Part shown: positions 30,385 through 42,436 of the stretch, piece after piece
How positions within the stretch are numbered: position 1 is the stretch's first letter
Layout: each line of letters starts with the position of its first letter
Assembly (NCBI GenBank): GCA_963969495.1
Contig: OZ018321.1
Location: 107,460,557 to 107,524,556, forward strand
Reading direction: 5' to 3'
Origin: Ceratothoa steindachneri
Taxonomy: Eukaryota; Arthropoda; Malacostraca; Isopoda; Cymothoidae
Length of the DNA: 64,000 nucleotides
Made by a program: the position numbers and the translations under genes
The notes under the pieces: generated by a model
Told to the model about the DNA's origin: nothing
What the model saw: the letters and a program-made list of their open reading frames with translations, nothing else
Database searches by the model: none

Positions 30385-33300
30385 TTAAATGAAAGGGAGA
30401 AGGCCGGCCTCCCCAAAAAAGTCAACAAGTCCACCAGTCAAAGTGCACGCACTCGTCCCGAGTACAAGGGACAGGCGGTAGCGACCCCGCCCATCCCGAT
30501 ACCGGGACAGGTATCGTGCGCGAAGATCACCCAGAATGGGACATTCGACAAGAATGTGCCGAACAGTCTGGGGGACTACGCAGTCGAGCGCTCCATCAAA
30601 TAGCGATGCGTCACACGAGTGTGCCCGATTCGGAGACCACAGAAAGCAACCTGAAGCCGCCGCGGCACTGGGGGATAGGTCCATGGGAACAGTCGCGGTG
30701 CAATGGCACGCAACTTTAGGTTCCCTTCGACCGTCTCCCATCTTCTTTGCCAAGCAGTCCGAAGAGCTGCCCGTATTCCTGCCATGTAGTCGGTGTGAGG
30801 AAGAGCGAAACGCTGGTCCGGTCGCAGAGTCCTCGCGAACTCTTTGGTACCCTCATGCCCCGCAATTCCTACATGTCCAGGAACCCAGCAGAAGATAATC
30901 TCGACATCCATCCGGCTCGCCAAAACCGTGGCGTCACGGATATCGCGAACCAGGGGATGCGGAGATTCCAATGCCCCGAGAGCACTCAGGGCGCTTTGTG
31001 AGTCGCTATAGATCACAATCCGGTCTCCGAACTGGGCACGTCGCGTAATCTCCCGTACCGAGTGGTGTATTGCCACCAGCTCGGCCGTGAAGACAGACGC
31101 AGCGCCTGGTAGAGCCCCGCTGACTTCAAACAGAGGGGATACGGCGTGGAAGCCGAACCCCTCTTGGGACTTGGAGCCATCCGTATACACTGGCACGGTT
31201 CCAGCGTGACACGATGTGTGCTCCAAAAAGGTCGAACGCAATACTCCCGGCGCAGTACAAGCTTTGGGAGCAGAGGCGTGGCAACAAATAGCCAAATGTG
31301 GTACCCTCCAGGGTGGCGTCCTGGGCAGAACCAGGGGCGCCACCGGCCCGAGAGCTATATCTACCTCTCGAAGGAGTTTCCTGGCCCTAAACCCAAAGGA
31401 CTTAGGGTATGACTGGCGTCTCTCGGCGGCATAGGCACCATCGAGATCAGCTGCGGATGCAGTGAGAGCTGTTGGCGACTGAGGGAGGCGCCGGGCTCGC
31501 GCGTACAGGCGAGTGATGCACTGCACGCGGCGCAGAGCGAGTGGCATCTCCCCAGCATCGACCAACAGGCTCTCAATGGGGGAAGTGCGGAAGGCACCGG
31601 TCGCAAGGCGAAGGCCGGTGTGGTGGATCGAATCCACCTTCCGCAATAAACGCTCGGCTGCGGATGCATAAAACTCGCATCCGTAGTCGAGCTTCGAGCG
31701 AACAAAGGATCGATAAAAAAGTAAGGCGGTAGCCCTATCAGCGCCCCAAGTGCTGAACGTCACGGAACGGAGAATGTCCATGGCGCGGGTACAAGAGACC
31801 CTAAGGCTGCGAATATGAGCCTCCCAGGTGAGGCGTCGGTCGAATACAAGACCAAGGAAACGGTGCGACTCAACCACATCCAGGCGCACCCCATCAAGAA
31901 ACAAATCTGGGTCGGGGTGAAGCCGTGGATGGCAGCAGAAGTGCACCACCTTAGTCTTGGCCAAAGAAAACCGAAACCTGTGCGCTTCGGCATAGCGAGA
32001 GACGCGGTTCAATGCCTGTTGGAGTCGACGCTCCAGAGTTGGCATCTGGGCCGCGCCAAAAGAGATCGAAAGGTCGTCCACGTAGAGCGTAGCGAGAACA
32101 TCTTCCGGCAGCACCGAGGTGATGCCATTGATGCTCAGGGCAAAGAGTGTGACACTGAGGACACTTCCCTGCGGGACACCCTCTTCCTGCTCCTTTGGGC
32201 AGGAGAGGGCTCCCCCCACCCGTACGCGGAATCGTCGATCTCGCAAAAATTCAGATATAAACATTGGGAGGCGTCCCCTCGCCCCCATCGTGTGGAGAGT
32301 CTCCATGATACCGTATCGCCATGCGGTATCATAGGCCTTCTCCAGATCAAAAAACACCGTGGCGTAGTGCTGTCTACGAAGGAAAGCCTCGCAGAAAACA
32401 CTTTCCAGTCGGAGCAGAGCGTCCGACGTGGAGTGGAACTTACGGAAGCCGCACTGTGCAGAAGACAGATGGCCTCCGCTGTCCAGGAAATAGGCTAATC
32501 TAACATTTACCAATTTCTCCATCAACTTGCACACGCAAGAGGTTAGAGATATTGGGCGGAAACCGGTGGGAGTAGAGTGATCTCTCCCCGGCTTGCGAAA
32601 GGCGAGCACAGTAGCGATTCGCCAGGAGTCTGGGAGAAGACCTTCCACCCAGATCCTGTTGAACAAATCTAACAGAAAGGCCATGCCTCGCTCACCCAGG
32701 TGTCGAAGCATGGCGTACGGGACATCGTCCGGACCATGGGCGGTGTCCGCGCACGAAGCGAGAGCGGAACGCAACTCACTCACAGTAAACTTGTCGTTGA
32801 AGGGTTCTCCGCCTCTGGAGGTAAAGTCCAGCCGGCGGCCTTCCGCGACATCACGACGTGCATTGAATGCTGGCGGAGCAGCATCACGGCTAGAGAATGC
32901 GGAAAAAGCGGTCGCTAAGGATTCCGCCACGGACGCGGGGTCCGAGATTGCGGTCCCATTCTCCTGGAGAACGGGAGGGGGGTCCTGCGAGAACTTGCCC
33001 CGAATCCTTTTGACTCGCTTCCACACCTCAGCTAAAGGGGTCTTCCCGTTAAGTGAAGACACGTATGCCCGCCAAGAAGAGCGGCGGGCGTGCTTCGAAA
33101 TATACCGGAACCTAGCCCTAGCCCGACGAAATTCAGCGACAGTGAAATCGTTCGGGCGGCGCTTATAGCGCATGTAGGCATAACGCTTCTGTTTGAGGGC
33201 CGTCTCACACTCGGCCGACCACCATGGGAGTGGTCGGCGTGCAAAACGGCCAGACGTTCTAGGAATAGTAGTCAGGCCCACGGCGATGAGGTTGCCGGAG

Positions 33301-34110
33301 AAGAACTCAACGGCCTCATCTACCGACCTAAACTCCTCGACTGAGATAGAGAATTCAGTCATTTCCTGAAATGCAGGCCACCGCGCCCGCGCCAAGCACC
33401 ACCGAGGTGGTCTCTCAGGCGGCAGTTGCCCTGAAAATGATATTTGAATGGGAAAGTGATCACTACCATGGAGGTCATCGACCACCCCCCAATCAAAATC
33501 AGGCTGTGCATCCGAAGAGCACAAAGATAGGTCAAGGCAAGAAAATGAAGCGGTTCTCGGACAGTGATGCGTAAACTCATCCACGTTTAGGACACCCATC
33601 TCAAGCTCTTCGATCAGATCGGCAAGGACTTGTCCCCTGGGGTTTATGGTGTAATCTCCCCAGAGAGGATGCCTGCCGTTCAGATCTCCAAGCAAGAGAT
33701 AGGGCCTCGGCAACCGTGCCACGACGCGGCGGAAGTTCCCCGCGTCGAATCAGCTGACGGTGGAATGTACGCAGAAATGATAGTATACCTCCTATCCAGG
33801 TGCAGCTGCACAGCCACTGCCTGAAAGGAGGTATCTAAAGAGAAAGGAAGAACGGAGACATCATGCCGGGTGTAAAACGCGCATCCCCCAGCCCGGCCGT
33901 CCCGCGGTGGTGGGGTCGCAAGACCCTTATACCCCGGGAGGGCGGGCAGGGGGCACGCGCCTAGCATGGTCTCCTGCAAAAAAATAGCTAACGGGGAACG
34001 GGACGAGGCGAGCCTCCGCAGCTCCTCCCAGTTGGCCCGGAGTCCACGGCAATTCCATTGAAGGAATATGTCTCCAGGCCTAGCTCGGAGGAGACGCGGG
34101 GGCCCTCCTC
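30385..34110 (-). pseudogene. LINE-A copy 1 ORF2: endonuclease, reverse transcriptase, RNase H
   Basis: The endonuclease starts FLQWNCRGLRANWEEL (about 34050), followed by IFLQETML, AYIPPS, LLLGDLNGRHPLWGDY and GSDHFPIQIS. RT blocks are RSALASCADTAHGPDDVPY, PDSWRIATVLAFRKPGR, FRPISLTSCVCKLMEK, TVFFDLEKAYDTAWRYGIM (motif A), EEGVPQGSVLSVTLF (motif B), LATLYVDDLSISFG (motif C, YVDD intact) and HRFLGLVFDRRLTW (motif E). RNase H shows VYTDGSKSQ, FTAELVAI, IYSDSQSAL and VPGHVGIAGHEGTKEFA, where the last catalytic Asp of the usual GNxxAD is replaced by Lys. The long open part is 30576-33722. A one-base deletion near 33750 separates it from the endonuclease start. A second shift near 30600 leads to the C-terminal CVVPQTVRHILVECP metal-binding-like block. 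Confidence 0.9.
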
Positions 34111-36500
34111 GAATTGAAGACCCTCACGGGAATGGCCGTACGCTTCCCGGGGGCAGAACCCCGGGCGCTGTTGGCCGGACAAAGCGCTGGAGGCGCTGTC
34201 GCCTTCGAGGACTTATTGGGGGAGGTTGGGCTCGCCATGCAAGTCTTTTCCTCCCTCCGCCTCGAAACCTTAGGCGGGCGCTGCGGCTTCGGAGGCGGGG
34301 GGGCCCTCTTTTCGAGGAACCACCGTCTCCGAGCCACTCGCTCCACCTCGGGGCTTGGGCGAAGGAGCCGAAGCTCCTTTGTTGCTGTCCTCCTTTCGGG
34401 GGACAGCTTTAGGAACCCCCGAAGATGGCCTAGCGACCATGTTCAGGGGTGTTGCCTCCTGTGAGTCTAACGACTCTGTGGAGGCACGTGGCCGTTTCCC
34501 CTTGCGGGAAACGGTCACGCTGGGGGAAGAGGGGGGAGCCCTGGTTTTAGCCGGGGCTGGGTATGAACCCTTTTCGCTGCCAGCTTTACCAGGGGAGCGC
34601 CCGGGTTGGGTAGAGCCCGCAGAAGGGCTCCGAATGGGCGCGGAAACAACCGTGCTCGTTGGCCTGGATGGGCCAGGAGCAGAGGGTGCCTTTCGAAATA
34701 CTGAGGCATATGACGTCCCAGGCAGAGCTGGGCGCGCCAGGACCAAGTCCTTAGCCTCGCGGAATGAGAGTCTATCCTGGGCCTGAACGGCCAGGATTTC
34801 TTTCTCTAGGAGATATGCACCACATTGCTTCGAAGAAGCAGGGTGCGGCTCTCCGCAATTGACACACTTGGCCACACACGATTTGGACTTATCGTGTGCG
34901 ACCTTGGAGCAATTTACACAGACTTCGGGTGCCCCCGACTTTGCACGTCTACATGAGCGATTCGTATGGCCGAAGCGGTGACAGTAATAGCACCGCCGCG
35001 GCAGTGGCACGAATGCCTTCACGCGGTAGCGGTACCAACCGGCACGCACCGACTCAGGGAGCTTGTCACAGTCGAACGTGACGAAGAGTGTAGGGGTGGG
35101 TCTCGAGGCCCCTCCCTGTTTTCTCATCACACGTTCGACCTTGACCGCCATATGGTCGGCCAGCTCTAGGGTGATGTCCTCAATGGAGTAGTCAACGAGT
35201 TCCCTCGCATAAACTACTCCTTTCACAAAGTTCATGGTAGAGTGCGGCGTCACACTCACCGGGTTGCCATGAAGTGTCCGAAGAGCATTTATCTTGGCCG
35301 CCTCGGCGGGATTCGCCAGAAGGCTGCCGTCCGAGAAACGGGTCACCTTCGGCTCTCTACCAATTGCACTAGCTAATCCTCTCCTCTGATGGATCATGTT
35401 GCCCTTGGACAACATGGTGCCATCATTGGAGCGAATAACGAGGAAGCGTTTGAAGCCAGCGGGCTCGAAAACGCCAGGTAACCTCTGAATGAGGGGCCCC
35501 GATGTCATCGAGGCTCCGCCCTGTGCACTTTTGGTCTTTTTCATCGTCAGGAGCTCCGTACCCGGGGAAGCAGAGGGCCCGGATGTGCCGATCTTGGCTT
35601 GGTCGCTTGCCAAAGTATCAGCAGACCCATCCGTCCCCGTAGCCCCCGCGGATTGAGAGGAGCCCCGAGTCTTCTTCGTCCTTTTCTTTTTGGGAGAGGA
35701 GGGCGGGGAATGAACCCGCTTCTCACCCCCGCCGGTAGAAGCCCCCAGGCCAGATGGACCGGACTCAGCCAGGTCCTTCTCCGAAATGGAGAAGGTCCTG
35801 GTGGTCGCAGGGGCATCATCCGGAGGAGATCCCTCCCCTCCTTGTACTGCCTGAGAATCCACAGCCGTTTGATGAGGACCTTGCATAGGGGCGGATTCGG
35901 GTTCGGTGCTTGGCGCCGAGCCCGGATTAAGCCCCCATTGAAGGCCCTACCTTCTGAGGCTGGTTTTCCTCAAGGACCCTGTGTGTCACAGGAGGGGCCT
36001 CCAGTTGGCCATCCCCTCCCAGGACATCGCAGGTCCCCTTGGCAGCGTCATAAGTCTTTAGTGGGGAGGCACAGGCCTTGACCCCAGCAAGGTTTAATAT
36101 TTTTGCCAGCAGGTCTTTTGAGGGAAGCGACCGAAGGGGCCTGGCTTCCCTCTCCCCCCCTAAGGGGGTTTGCCCTACCGAGCCGCTTGTACGAGGGGCG
36201 GTCGGCAATGGGCTGCCTGCTGGCTTTGTTGGCAGTCCCCTTAGAAAGCAAAGGAGGGACTGCCGCTGGAGATAGGGAGGTGCCCAAAAGCACCTCCAGA
36301 GAAGGGGGTGAGGGGGAGTCCCCTACACCCGTAGGCTTAGGAGAGGAGTAAGCCTCCTCTCTGGTTAAAGAGGTATGGAGGGTGCCCTGCGCAAGCACAG
36401 GGGGGGGGACCTCCATCTTTTCTGTGGAGCTGCACGAGGGCGGCTCCGTTGTTTTAGGGGGAATTAAGGGGAGATGTTTTTTTTTTTCATCATTGGGCAT
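34080..36500 (-). pseudogene. LINE-A copy 1 ORF1 (gag-like, three CCHC knuckles)
   Basis: The largest open stretch is 34270-35886 (538 residues). It has a charged, Ser/Pro-rich N-terminus with a basic SPKKKRTKKTRG stretch, a conserved domain (LPGVFEPAGFKRFLVIRSND, STMNFVKGVVYARELVDYSI), then knuckles CYYCHRFGHTNRSC, CVNCSKVAHDKSKSC and CVNCGEPHPASSKQC, and a low-complexity tail. Shifts near 36090 and 35940 separate an upstream Pro-rich part (36500-35927). A shift near 34290 separates a tail ending at the TAG at 34080-34082. That stop lies within the beginning of the ORF2 frame, suggesting coupled translation in the active ancestor. Confidence 0.88.
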
Positions 36501-36944
36501 GGTGACCCTCTTTGTTTTACGGGACGCAATAGCTCATCACCTCTTGCAGTTGCCCGCACTGCAAGAGGTGCTTACAGGCCTGGCAGAGCCAGGCGCCGCC
36601 ATTTGGGACCACCCCTCCCGCCTGGTGGCCTGGCAGTCCATCGGCATGGCGGCTCCACCTTAGACACAGCGTAAAAAAAATATAGGTTGTGAAGAGGAGA
36701 GGAAAAGGGATGTGTGGAAGGTATGGGTGGGGATGAAGGAGGTTGTTAAAAACCAGCCACCCCAGACCGGAGCTCAGGGGTTAGGGAACATTGTCCCCCA
36801 CCCCCTCAACCCCGATGCGGGACGGTTGGCTGAAAGGAAGGTCAGCATCTACCCTGTGAAATTAGAGGCTGACCAGAGAAAGTTGTGGGAGAGGTTGTGT
36901 GAAAAGAGAGGAAACAAGTGTTTTGAAGGAAGGAAGAGAGGATA

Positions 36945-37021
36945 AGCTGGGGCCGGACGGAGGGCTGAATCCTGTCAGCACGGCGGCCAGGATGGCAAAT
37001 CGCCGCGCCCCTTACGGGGTT
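36945..37021 (-). repeat. Short 5' motif shared with LINE-F
   Basis: Plus-strand GTCAGCACGGCGGCCAGGAT and GCAAATCGCCG then GCCCCTTACGGGG recur at 62889-62935 and 63021-63067 next to the 5' end of LINE-F. The preceding GCTGGGGCC is also shared with the second LINE-F copy. Confidence 0.75.
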
Positions 37022-37080
37022 TCAGACGGAAAAACAGGAGCGCGTCTTCAGGCAACCATAAAAGTCTCCGTGAGCGACAA

Positions 37081-38136
37081 AGGGGGTGGGGGCAATGAAT
37101 TCATGACACTCGAATATCCAGGCATGAAACAAATTAAAAACTAAAGAACAAAATTTATTGCAAAATTACAATGTGAAACAACAAAAGCTAGAATACTAAA
37201 ATATAACAAACAATAAACAAGCTAATAAACACAGCAAAGTTTTAATCTCATGGCTAGAAAAGCGTTGAAGAACGCTTTTTTATGGACTTCTAAATCCTAA
37301 TTCAGATGATAATGATTTTTACTGTATAACAAAAACTTGCTTCCATTTGTAGGTGGAGACTTATGTTCCCAGTGGTCTCGACTCCGCCTAATGGACGAGG
37401 TTGTCCCAATGAGCCAGCACTCGGTGTATCTGGAGATTTTGTCTTTGGTGTGTAAGTGTCGAGCATGTTGTGAACGAATTAGGTTGTCTAGAAGGTAATT
37501 GCATTTTTTTCTTACCCTGATATTTCAGGAAACATTATTTCCCATGATAGAGATAGTGTTATAGTAAGCCAATGTTTTATTTAATGTTTTCGCAAATTAC
37601 TACTGCCCTCTTCTTTTCCAGGTCGAAGTTTATAATCTCAACAACAGTAGGAACAAAAACTACTTTGCCATGCTTTGTTTTAATGAATACACACTCGGGA
37701 AGAGAGCATCTAAAATACATGAGGGAGCCATCAATCAAGGATTAATCTAAGTATCGGTGCCTTTTCGCAACGTACAGCGTTGGTTCCACATGAGCTAACG
37801 AGGGAGAAAATCGGAGTCACGAAATTTGTTCATCCCTTTTGCTAAAGAATCGGAACGAACCTTTCCTTAAACAGATCGTAACGTGTGATGAAAAGTGTGA
37901 TTGTTTATAACACCCAAAAGATCTCGGAGGGCTCATTCTTCATGAGAATGCACGTACACGTGTCGAAATTAAATTATTTGGAAATGGAGGTTCCTTCTTC
38001 GCTACCGGGTATTCTTGCTTTCTAACATCTTGACAACTTATAAAAAGAATAAACAGCAACAAAACTAAGCAGCTGATTTTTTAAAAATTTTTTAACTAGC
38101 AATCTGAGCTTATTTTAAGATGGCTTTATTTCTATT
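37081..38136. other. Unassigned spacer between LINE-A and Pgm1
   Basis: AT-rich with no conserved protein blocks read. No supported gene end or repeat partner. Confidence 0.5.
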
Positions 38137-38225
38137 TAGGGGACCTACTGATTAACGTGGAATCCGAACCATGGGTATCTACAGCGTATGCCAACCTCCG
38201 TGGTCGACCTTAATCTGTACTCCAT
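38137..38225 (-). repeat. tRNA-derived SINE-like copy
   Basis: On the minus strand it reads CACGGAGGTTGGCATACGCT, then GTAGATA, then the B-box-like GGTTCGGATTCCACGTTAA. The same order occurs on the plus strand at 45174-45240. It has no functional tRNA fold. Confidence 0.7.
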
Positions 38226-39390
38226 CCGGCGACTAACACCACCAGATGTCGCTTAACCGCTGCAGCAGAAACTTTTAAGGAGTGAAATTGGGTTGAGATA
38301 TTCACTTTCACCGAAAGGGAATCAATTACTTTTTTAAACGGCTGACGTGTATTCGATCACTTGGAAAATACTTTGATTAAATTCGTTATATAACATGAAA
38401 CCGCAATTACTTAGCTGACAGGTTCCTGGTAGCAGTGGGTGTATATGTTTGCGTAGGTCAGACTAGTGTGGTATTTGTGTTTACTTTGGGATGGCGACCG
38501 CATTGGAGACTTGCCGAGGCGACGCTAGTGAGACGCGCTGCATCTAGGCTGCTGTCTGGTGGAATGACATTTAAGTGGTAGGTTGGAGCTAGGGATTGGG
38601 AGGCCTTAATGTTTTCTGCACATGGGGATTGTTGATGGGATGGTGAGATTCCTTGCACAGGATGATTCGGGCTTCGTGCATAAATTGCATCCTATGGGAT
38701 CAGGATCGTATCCCGGAGGTAGGAGTCGTACTCTCTAGCATATTTTATAGTTGTTGCAATGAGTGGATGCGAGATTGGGTGACCAGGCCATAAGTGTGCG
38801 AGAGATTCCTCGGTAATAAATTTTGGTTTTCTTTAATATAATTTCACACTTCCTTTTCCGATACCAAACAATTTCAAATGCAATTGACTACAAAAGACTA
38901 TTACTACCACTATGAATTTTTATGTCTACAATCAGTCATTCTGCAGAGCTGGTGGGAGAATGTGACCGAACAATTTATGGTACAATACAGTGGGACAGTG
39001 AGCATGATAACGCAACAAAATGGGAAGCACCAGGTAAAGTTAAATGAAAGGAACCTGCAATACAGTAATGTCGTAGCATATTTCCCTCTATGAGGACCAT
39101 TAAGAAAGGGCAAAACCTGTAGCCTTGTAATAAAACAAATTATTTGACAACCCCCAAAACTTGGGGCCTGGTTCAAAGCAGCATTAATTCATTAAACAAA
39201 GTTGAAACCTAGTCATCAAAGGAATGGATGATGGAGCCTCTATATTTGTGACCTTAACATACTACAAATTCCTGTCTTTCCTTGAGTATTCTAAAAGCAA
39301 TCCTATCCATTTGGGAAAAATGTCAGGCGACTCATTCTTGGTAGATTTCCTTTAACAACACACACAAAAAAACAAAATTATAAAAAATAA
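38226..39390 (-). other. Region downstream of Pgm1 stop, probable 3' UTR and flank
   Basis: It follows the Pgm1 stop codon on the minus strand. No coding domain recognised. A clear AATAAA-type signal close to the stop was not identified, so the transcript end is unknown. Confidence 0.4.
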
Positions 39391-39480
39391 TTAAGTAATG
39401 ACTGTTGGTTGGTCTCTACCGGTGAACTTCTTAAGCTGCGAAAATTCCATTGAAATCTGGACCAAAGGCATAAGAACAGT
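39391..39480 (-). CDS. Pgm1: Phosphoglucomutase-1, terminal coding exon
   Basis: A 90 bp exon encoding 29 residues and TAA. It begins TVLMPLVQISMEFSQ and ends TGRDQPTVIT, the conserved C-terminus of animal phosphoglucomutase (usually TGR-x-x-PTVIT). The acceptor is TTTTGTGTGTTCCAG just before 39480. Phase 0 matches the preceding exon, which ends in CAG (Gln). This is the end of domain 4, the domain that helps hold the sugar phosphate. No frame damage is seen. The exon lies 2.8 kb downstream of its neighbour, beyond an intron carrying a hAT-like open frame. Confidence 0.92.
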   Translation of the reverse strand, partial: TVLMPLVQISMEFSQLKKFTGRDQPTVIT

Positions 39481-42301
39481 CTGGAACACACAAAAGAAGT
39501 AAATGTAACTCGAGTCAAAGATTCATCACTACTTGTTAATGATTATATATGAAATAACCTCCCACCCGCCATCAAACCTTAACTTAGTCAAATACATCCA
39601 CATTACTTTGACCCAAATATATTTGAACATACTACCACCAAACAACATCGTAAACGAGCCACCCCAACTCCAGGGTGTCTACTTGTTTGGTGATTTTGAA
39701 TTCAAGGAATTTTTAAAAATAATCAAGGACTGGTTTTAGACATTGCTTTTTTTTCTTTAAATTATTAGTTACACGCCCCTTGTATGTTTTATTACATTTA
39801 TGAGACATAATTTCTATCATCAACTACTATCCATTTCATTAAAAATTTAGTACCTACATTTGGAAATGCTTCCATTTTCAGGTATAAAAATATATTTTAA
39901 AGCATTTATTTTTACTTAGCCACACAATTACCTAAATTATACTTAGCAAAAATATCCATTACTTTCCACTCTTCATAACAAAGAATTTTTGGTTTCAAAA
40001 TGACCCCCAAACACTGAATCATAAGGCATTTAGGAAAAAATCTGAAATATTTCAATTGAAAATTAAATGTACTACAAAACAGAATGAACATTATTGATTC
40101 AGAGGTTACCTTTCAATTTTATTTTTATTTAATCATGCTTGATGGTTACAATTTCCTTATCAAGAAAACTCATTTTTGGTTCAAAATCCATTTTTAGTCT
40201 TTGTTTCTCATCTTTTTCTTTCATCAGAGCATCAGTTCGTCTTTTCTTGGCTTTCATGTCTGTAAAACTTTTGTCCTACTTCCTTTTCTTCTCAAGATCT
40301 TCTTTGTACAGGCGAGAAGAATTTCTAACTGCATGCATAAGTGACTTAGTCACTTTAAACTCAGTTAAAGGCTTCTCAGTTGCAACCAAGGCATCATGAA
40401 CAACTCTCTGAGCAATCATAGACTTCTGTTGAAGATTTTGAACTAGGATTTCTTTGTTAATATTGAAACCCCGTTCAACAGCTGCTTGTCCGTGAATGAG
40501 GCACAATATCTCATAAATAAAGCTCTTGAAGAGGGAGGTTACCTTGAAATTCGCTACCTGGAATAAGTGTTCAAAATGAGCATAAAGACGAGTTTCTCTG
40601 GAGAACTTTTTATTTAATTCGCAGACATTGTTGTCAGTGACAAATTGCTTATACTCTGTTTTAATGTCATCAGCAGCTTTCCCGGACAGTTTTTCTATAG
40701 ACACAAGTTCTCTCAGAAGGATCTCAATCCTGGACTCGTACTTGGATGCATTCAACATCACAGCCATATGTTTGACAGACCTCATATGGCTCTTCAAAGC
40801 CGCTTCTCCCATGACAGAAAGCGATATTGTTTTTTGGCCAAAATTACAGTACGCCTCTGTTGGATGTTTGCCCTTTCTAATCCACTCATGATAGGGAGAC
40901 TCTTCAATAAGCCAATGCTCTTGAAACGAGGAAGCGCGTCTTGGATTCATTGCTAAAAAGTTCCTACAACAAAGAAAAAAATATATAAGTACACACCATG
41001 AATTGAAACAAATGTTTCAAATGAAAATTTTACAAGTGATTGCCAGATAGAATAAAAAATATAATTTAATAAGAAATATAAATAATTATGAATAAATAGT
41101 AGTTAATCATATGTCGCTTCAAGTAATATTAACTACAGAAGACTACTATAACTAGAAATCGGTATATAATGGTTATAACTATTGGGTACAAACTAATCAG
41201 TTCAGGGTTCATTCTTCGGGCAAAGCACTCCAAGCCTTGCCAGAAGAATGAAGAGGGGTCTGACAGGACAGCAGAGGGCAGGTGAAATGAAAACAGAAAA
41301 AGCCCTAGGCTAGGGGCTGAGTGGGCGCCGGTCTTCACTACATACAGTTGACCAGAAAGCAAACTGTACCTCACAAAAGTAAAATTAGGCAACATTATTG
41401 GACATTGACGAAGGTGAGATATTTAAGGGAAAAATGGGTTATAAGCAAAGCATAACCAATATCAACTCACCAGTGCAAAAAACAAGAACAAGGTATAAAA
41501 GTGACAGTCTCAGAAATATAGCGAGCATTGAGAGTATGCGAGCATCGATCATAAAATACGATGCATCCAAAGCATACATATGTTCACTCACATTAGTGAG
41601 TAGATTAACTTAAATATTACTATTTTCCTAATAGACATTAAAAAGTATATATATAGTGAATTTGAAAAATAAAATTTGAAAAATCACTCAATGATTTATT
41701 TTTTAAATTCAAGGTCCATCTACCTTTTTCATAAATTCAAAGACTTTTCAAGGATTTCAAACAAAAATTAATTTCAAGGATCTCAAGGGCAGTAGACACC
41801 CTGCATTCCCACCCCCCCATAATAAACCAATAAGAGAAATCATTACAAAGATCACATATAGTAATCCTTTCTTAACTCAGATCACTCCACTCAACTACAA
41901 CAACACAAACACAATAAACCCTCTTAGGGGCGGTAAATAGTATATTTTCCGACCAATCATTCAAATATTCTTGTTATCATTCAGTAAGAGGCAAGGGTGA
42001 AAAAGGATAAAATGAAGCGAAAGGAGATGAAAAGGGAAGATGAAAATGGCTGCTACCAAAGCAGTAGATATGTTTGGGAAAGATCAGTTCAACCTTTCAG
42101 GAATAACTAACAAAATAGCAAATTTTACTCACAGGAACAAACTCCCCTCCTTGAGTTTATTCATAAGGGCAGTAAAGGAGAAGGAAAGAATTCTTATTTA
42201 GAGCCCAACTGTGGGGCCATTCTAGGGATCAAGGGGAAGGCCGAATCTCATCAAGATTCGGCCAAAATTGACCCATACACAGGGAAATAAGGACTGTGTA
42301 C
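39481..42301 (-). other. Pgm1 intron (2821 bp)
   Basis: GT at 42301-42300 (CAG|GTACAC) and AG at 39482-39481. It contains the hAT-like pseudogene at 40129-40950. Otherwise it is AT-rich with no recognised feature. Confidence 0.85.
40129..40950 (-). pseudogene. hAT-like transposase-derived open frame in Pgm1 intron
   Basis: A 224-residue open frame (40950-40276) reads through one TAG into about 46 more residues, ending near 40139. The N-terminus is a BED/C2H2-like finger (SFQEHWLIEESPYHEWI, AYCNFGQKTISLSVMGEAAL then KSHMRSVKHM), with CxxC-like spacing reduced to a single Cys. The C-terminal part has CLIHGQAAVERGFNINKEIL, the dimerisation signature of hAT-like proteins, then a Lys/Glu-rich coil (DLEKKRK, stop, DKSFTDMKAKKRRTDAL). 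The catalytic core expected between them is missing. Apart from one stop it is intact, unusual for this neighbourhood. It is most likely a deletion derivative of a DNA transposon. A domesticated gene is possible but unsupported. Confidence 0.6.
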
Positions 42302-42436
42302 CTGAGCATCTTTGCCATAAGTGGATTCGTCAGTCTCGTAGCTCTCGATGTAAAGCCTGACAGTGGCACCCGAGCTCCCAGTACCGCTAAGACGGAACAC
42401 GGCGCGGGACCCATCGGTCATCAGAACACGAACACC
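42302..42436 (-). CDS. Pgm1: Phosphoglucomutase-1, penultimate coding exon
   Basis: A 135 bp exon (45 codons, phase 0 at both ends). It starts [20 protein letters not shown] and continues [18 protein letters not shown], ending KDAQ. The [15 protein letters not shown] loop is the domain 4 phosphate-binding loop that positions the substrate phosphate in alpha-phosphohexomutases. The acceptor is CTATCCTTCAG before 42436. The donor is CAG|GTACAC after 42302. All residues expected of the loop are present. Confidence 0.95.

Larger units (their letters stand above)
30237..37080 (-). mobile_element. LINE-A copy 1: near-complete gag/EN/RT/RNase H retrotransposon
   Basis: The 3' end on the minus strand is a poly(A) run (plus-strand T run at 30237-30250), directly abutting an RTE fragment. 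Going 5': 3' UTR (30237-30384), ORF2 (30385 to about 34110), ORF1 (34080 to about 36500) and a 5' region including a short motif at 36945-37021. Only a handful of single-base lesions disrupt the frames, so this is the youngest-looking element in the window. ORF1 with three CCHC knuckles and ORF2 with endonuclease, RT and RNase H place it in the Jockey/I/R1 group of non-LTR elements. I cannot resolve the clade. The 5' limit is uncertain. Confidence 0.87.

Noticed and set aside
31815..32498. 227-residue plus-strand open frame, and several others at 32.6-36.6 kb
   Set aside because: They are antisense to the LINE-A ORF1/ORF2 frames, which carry recognisable motifs. The plus-strand translations have none.
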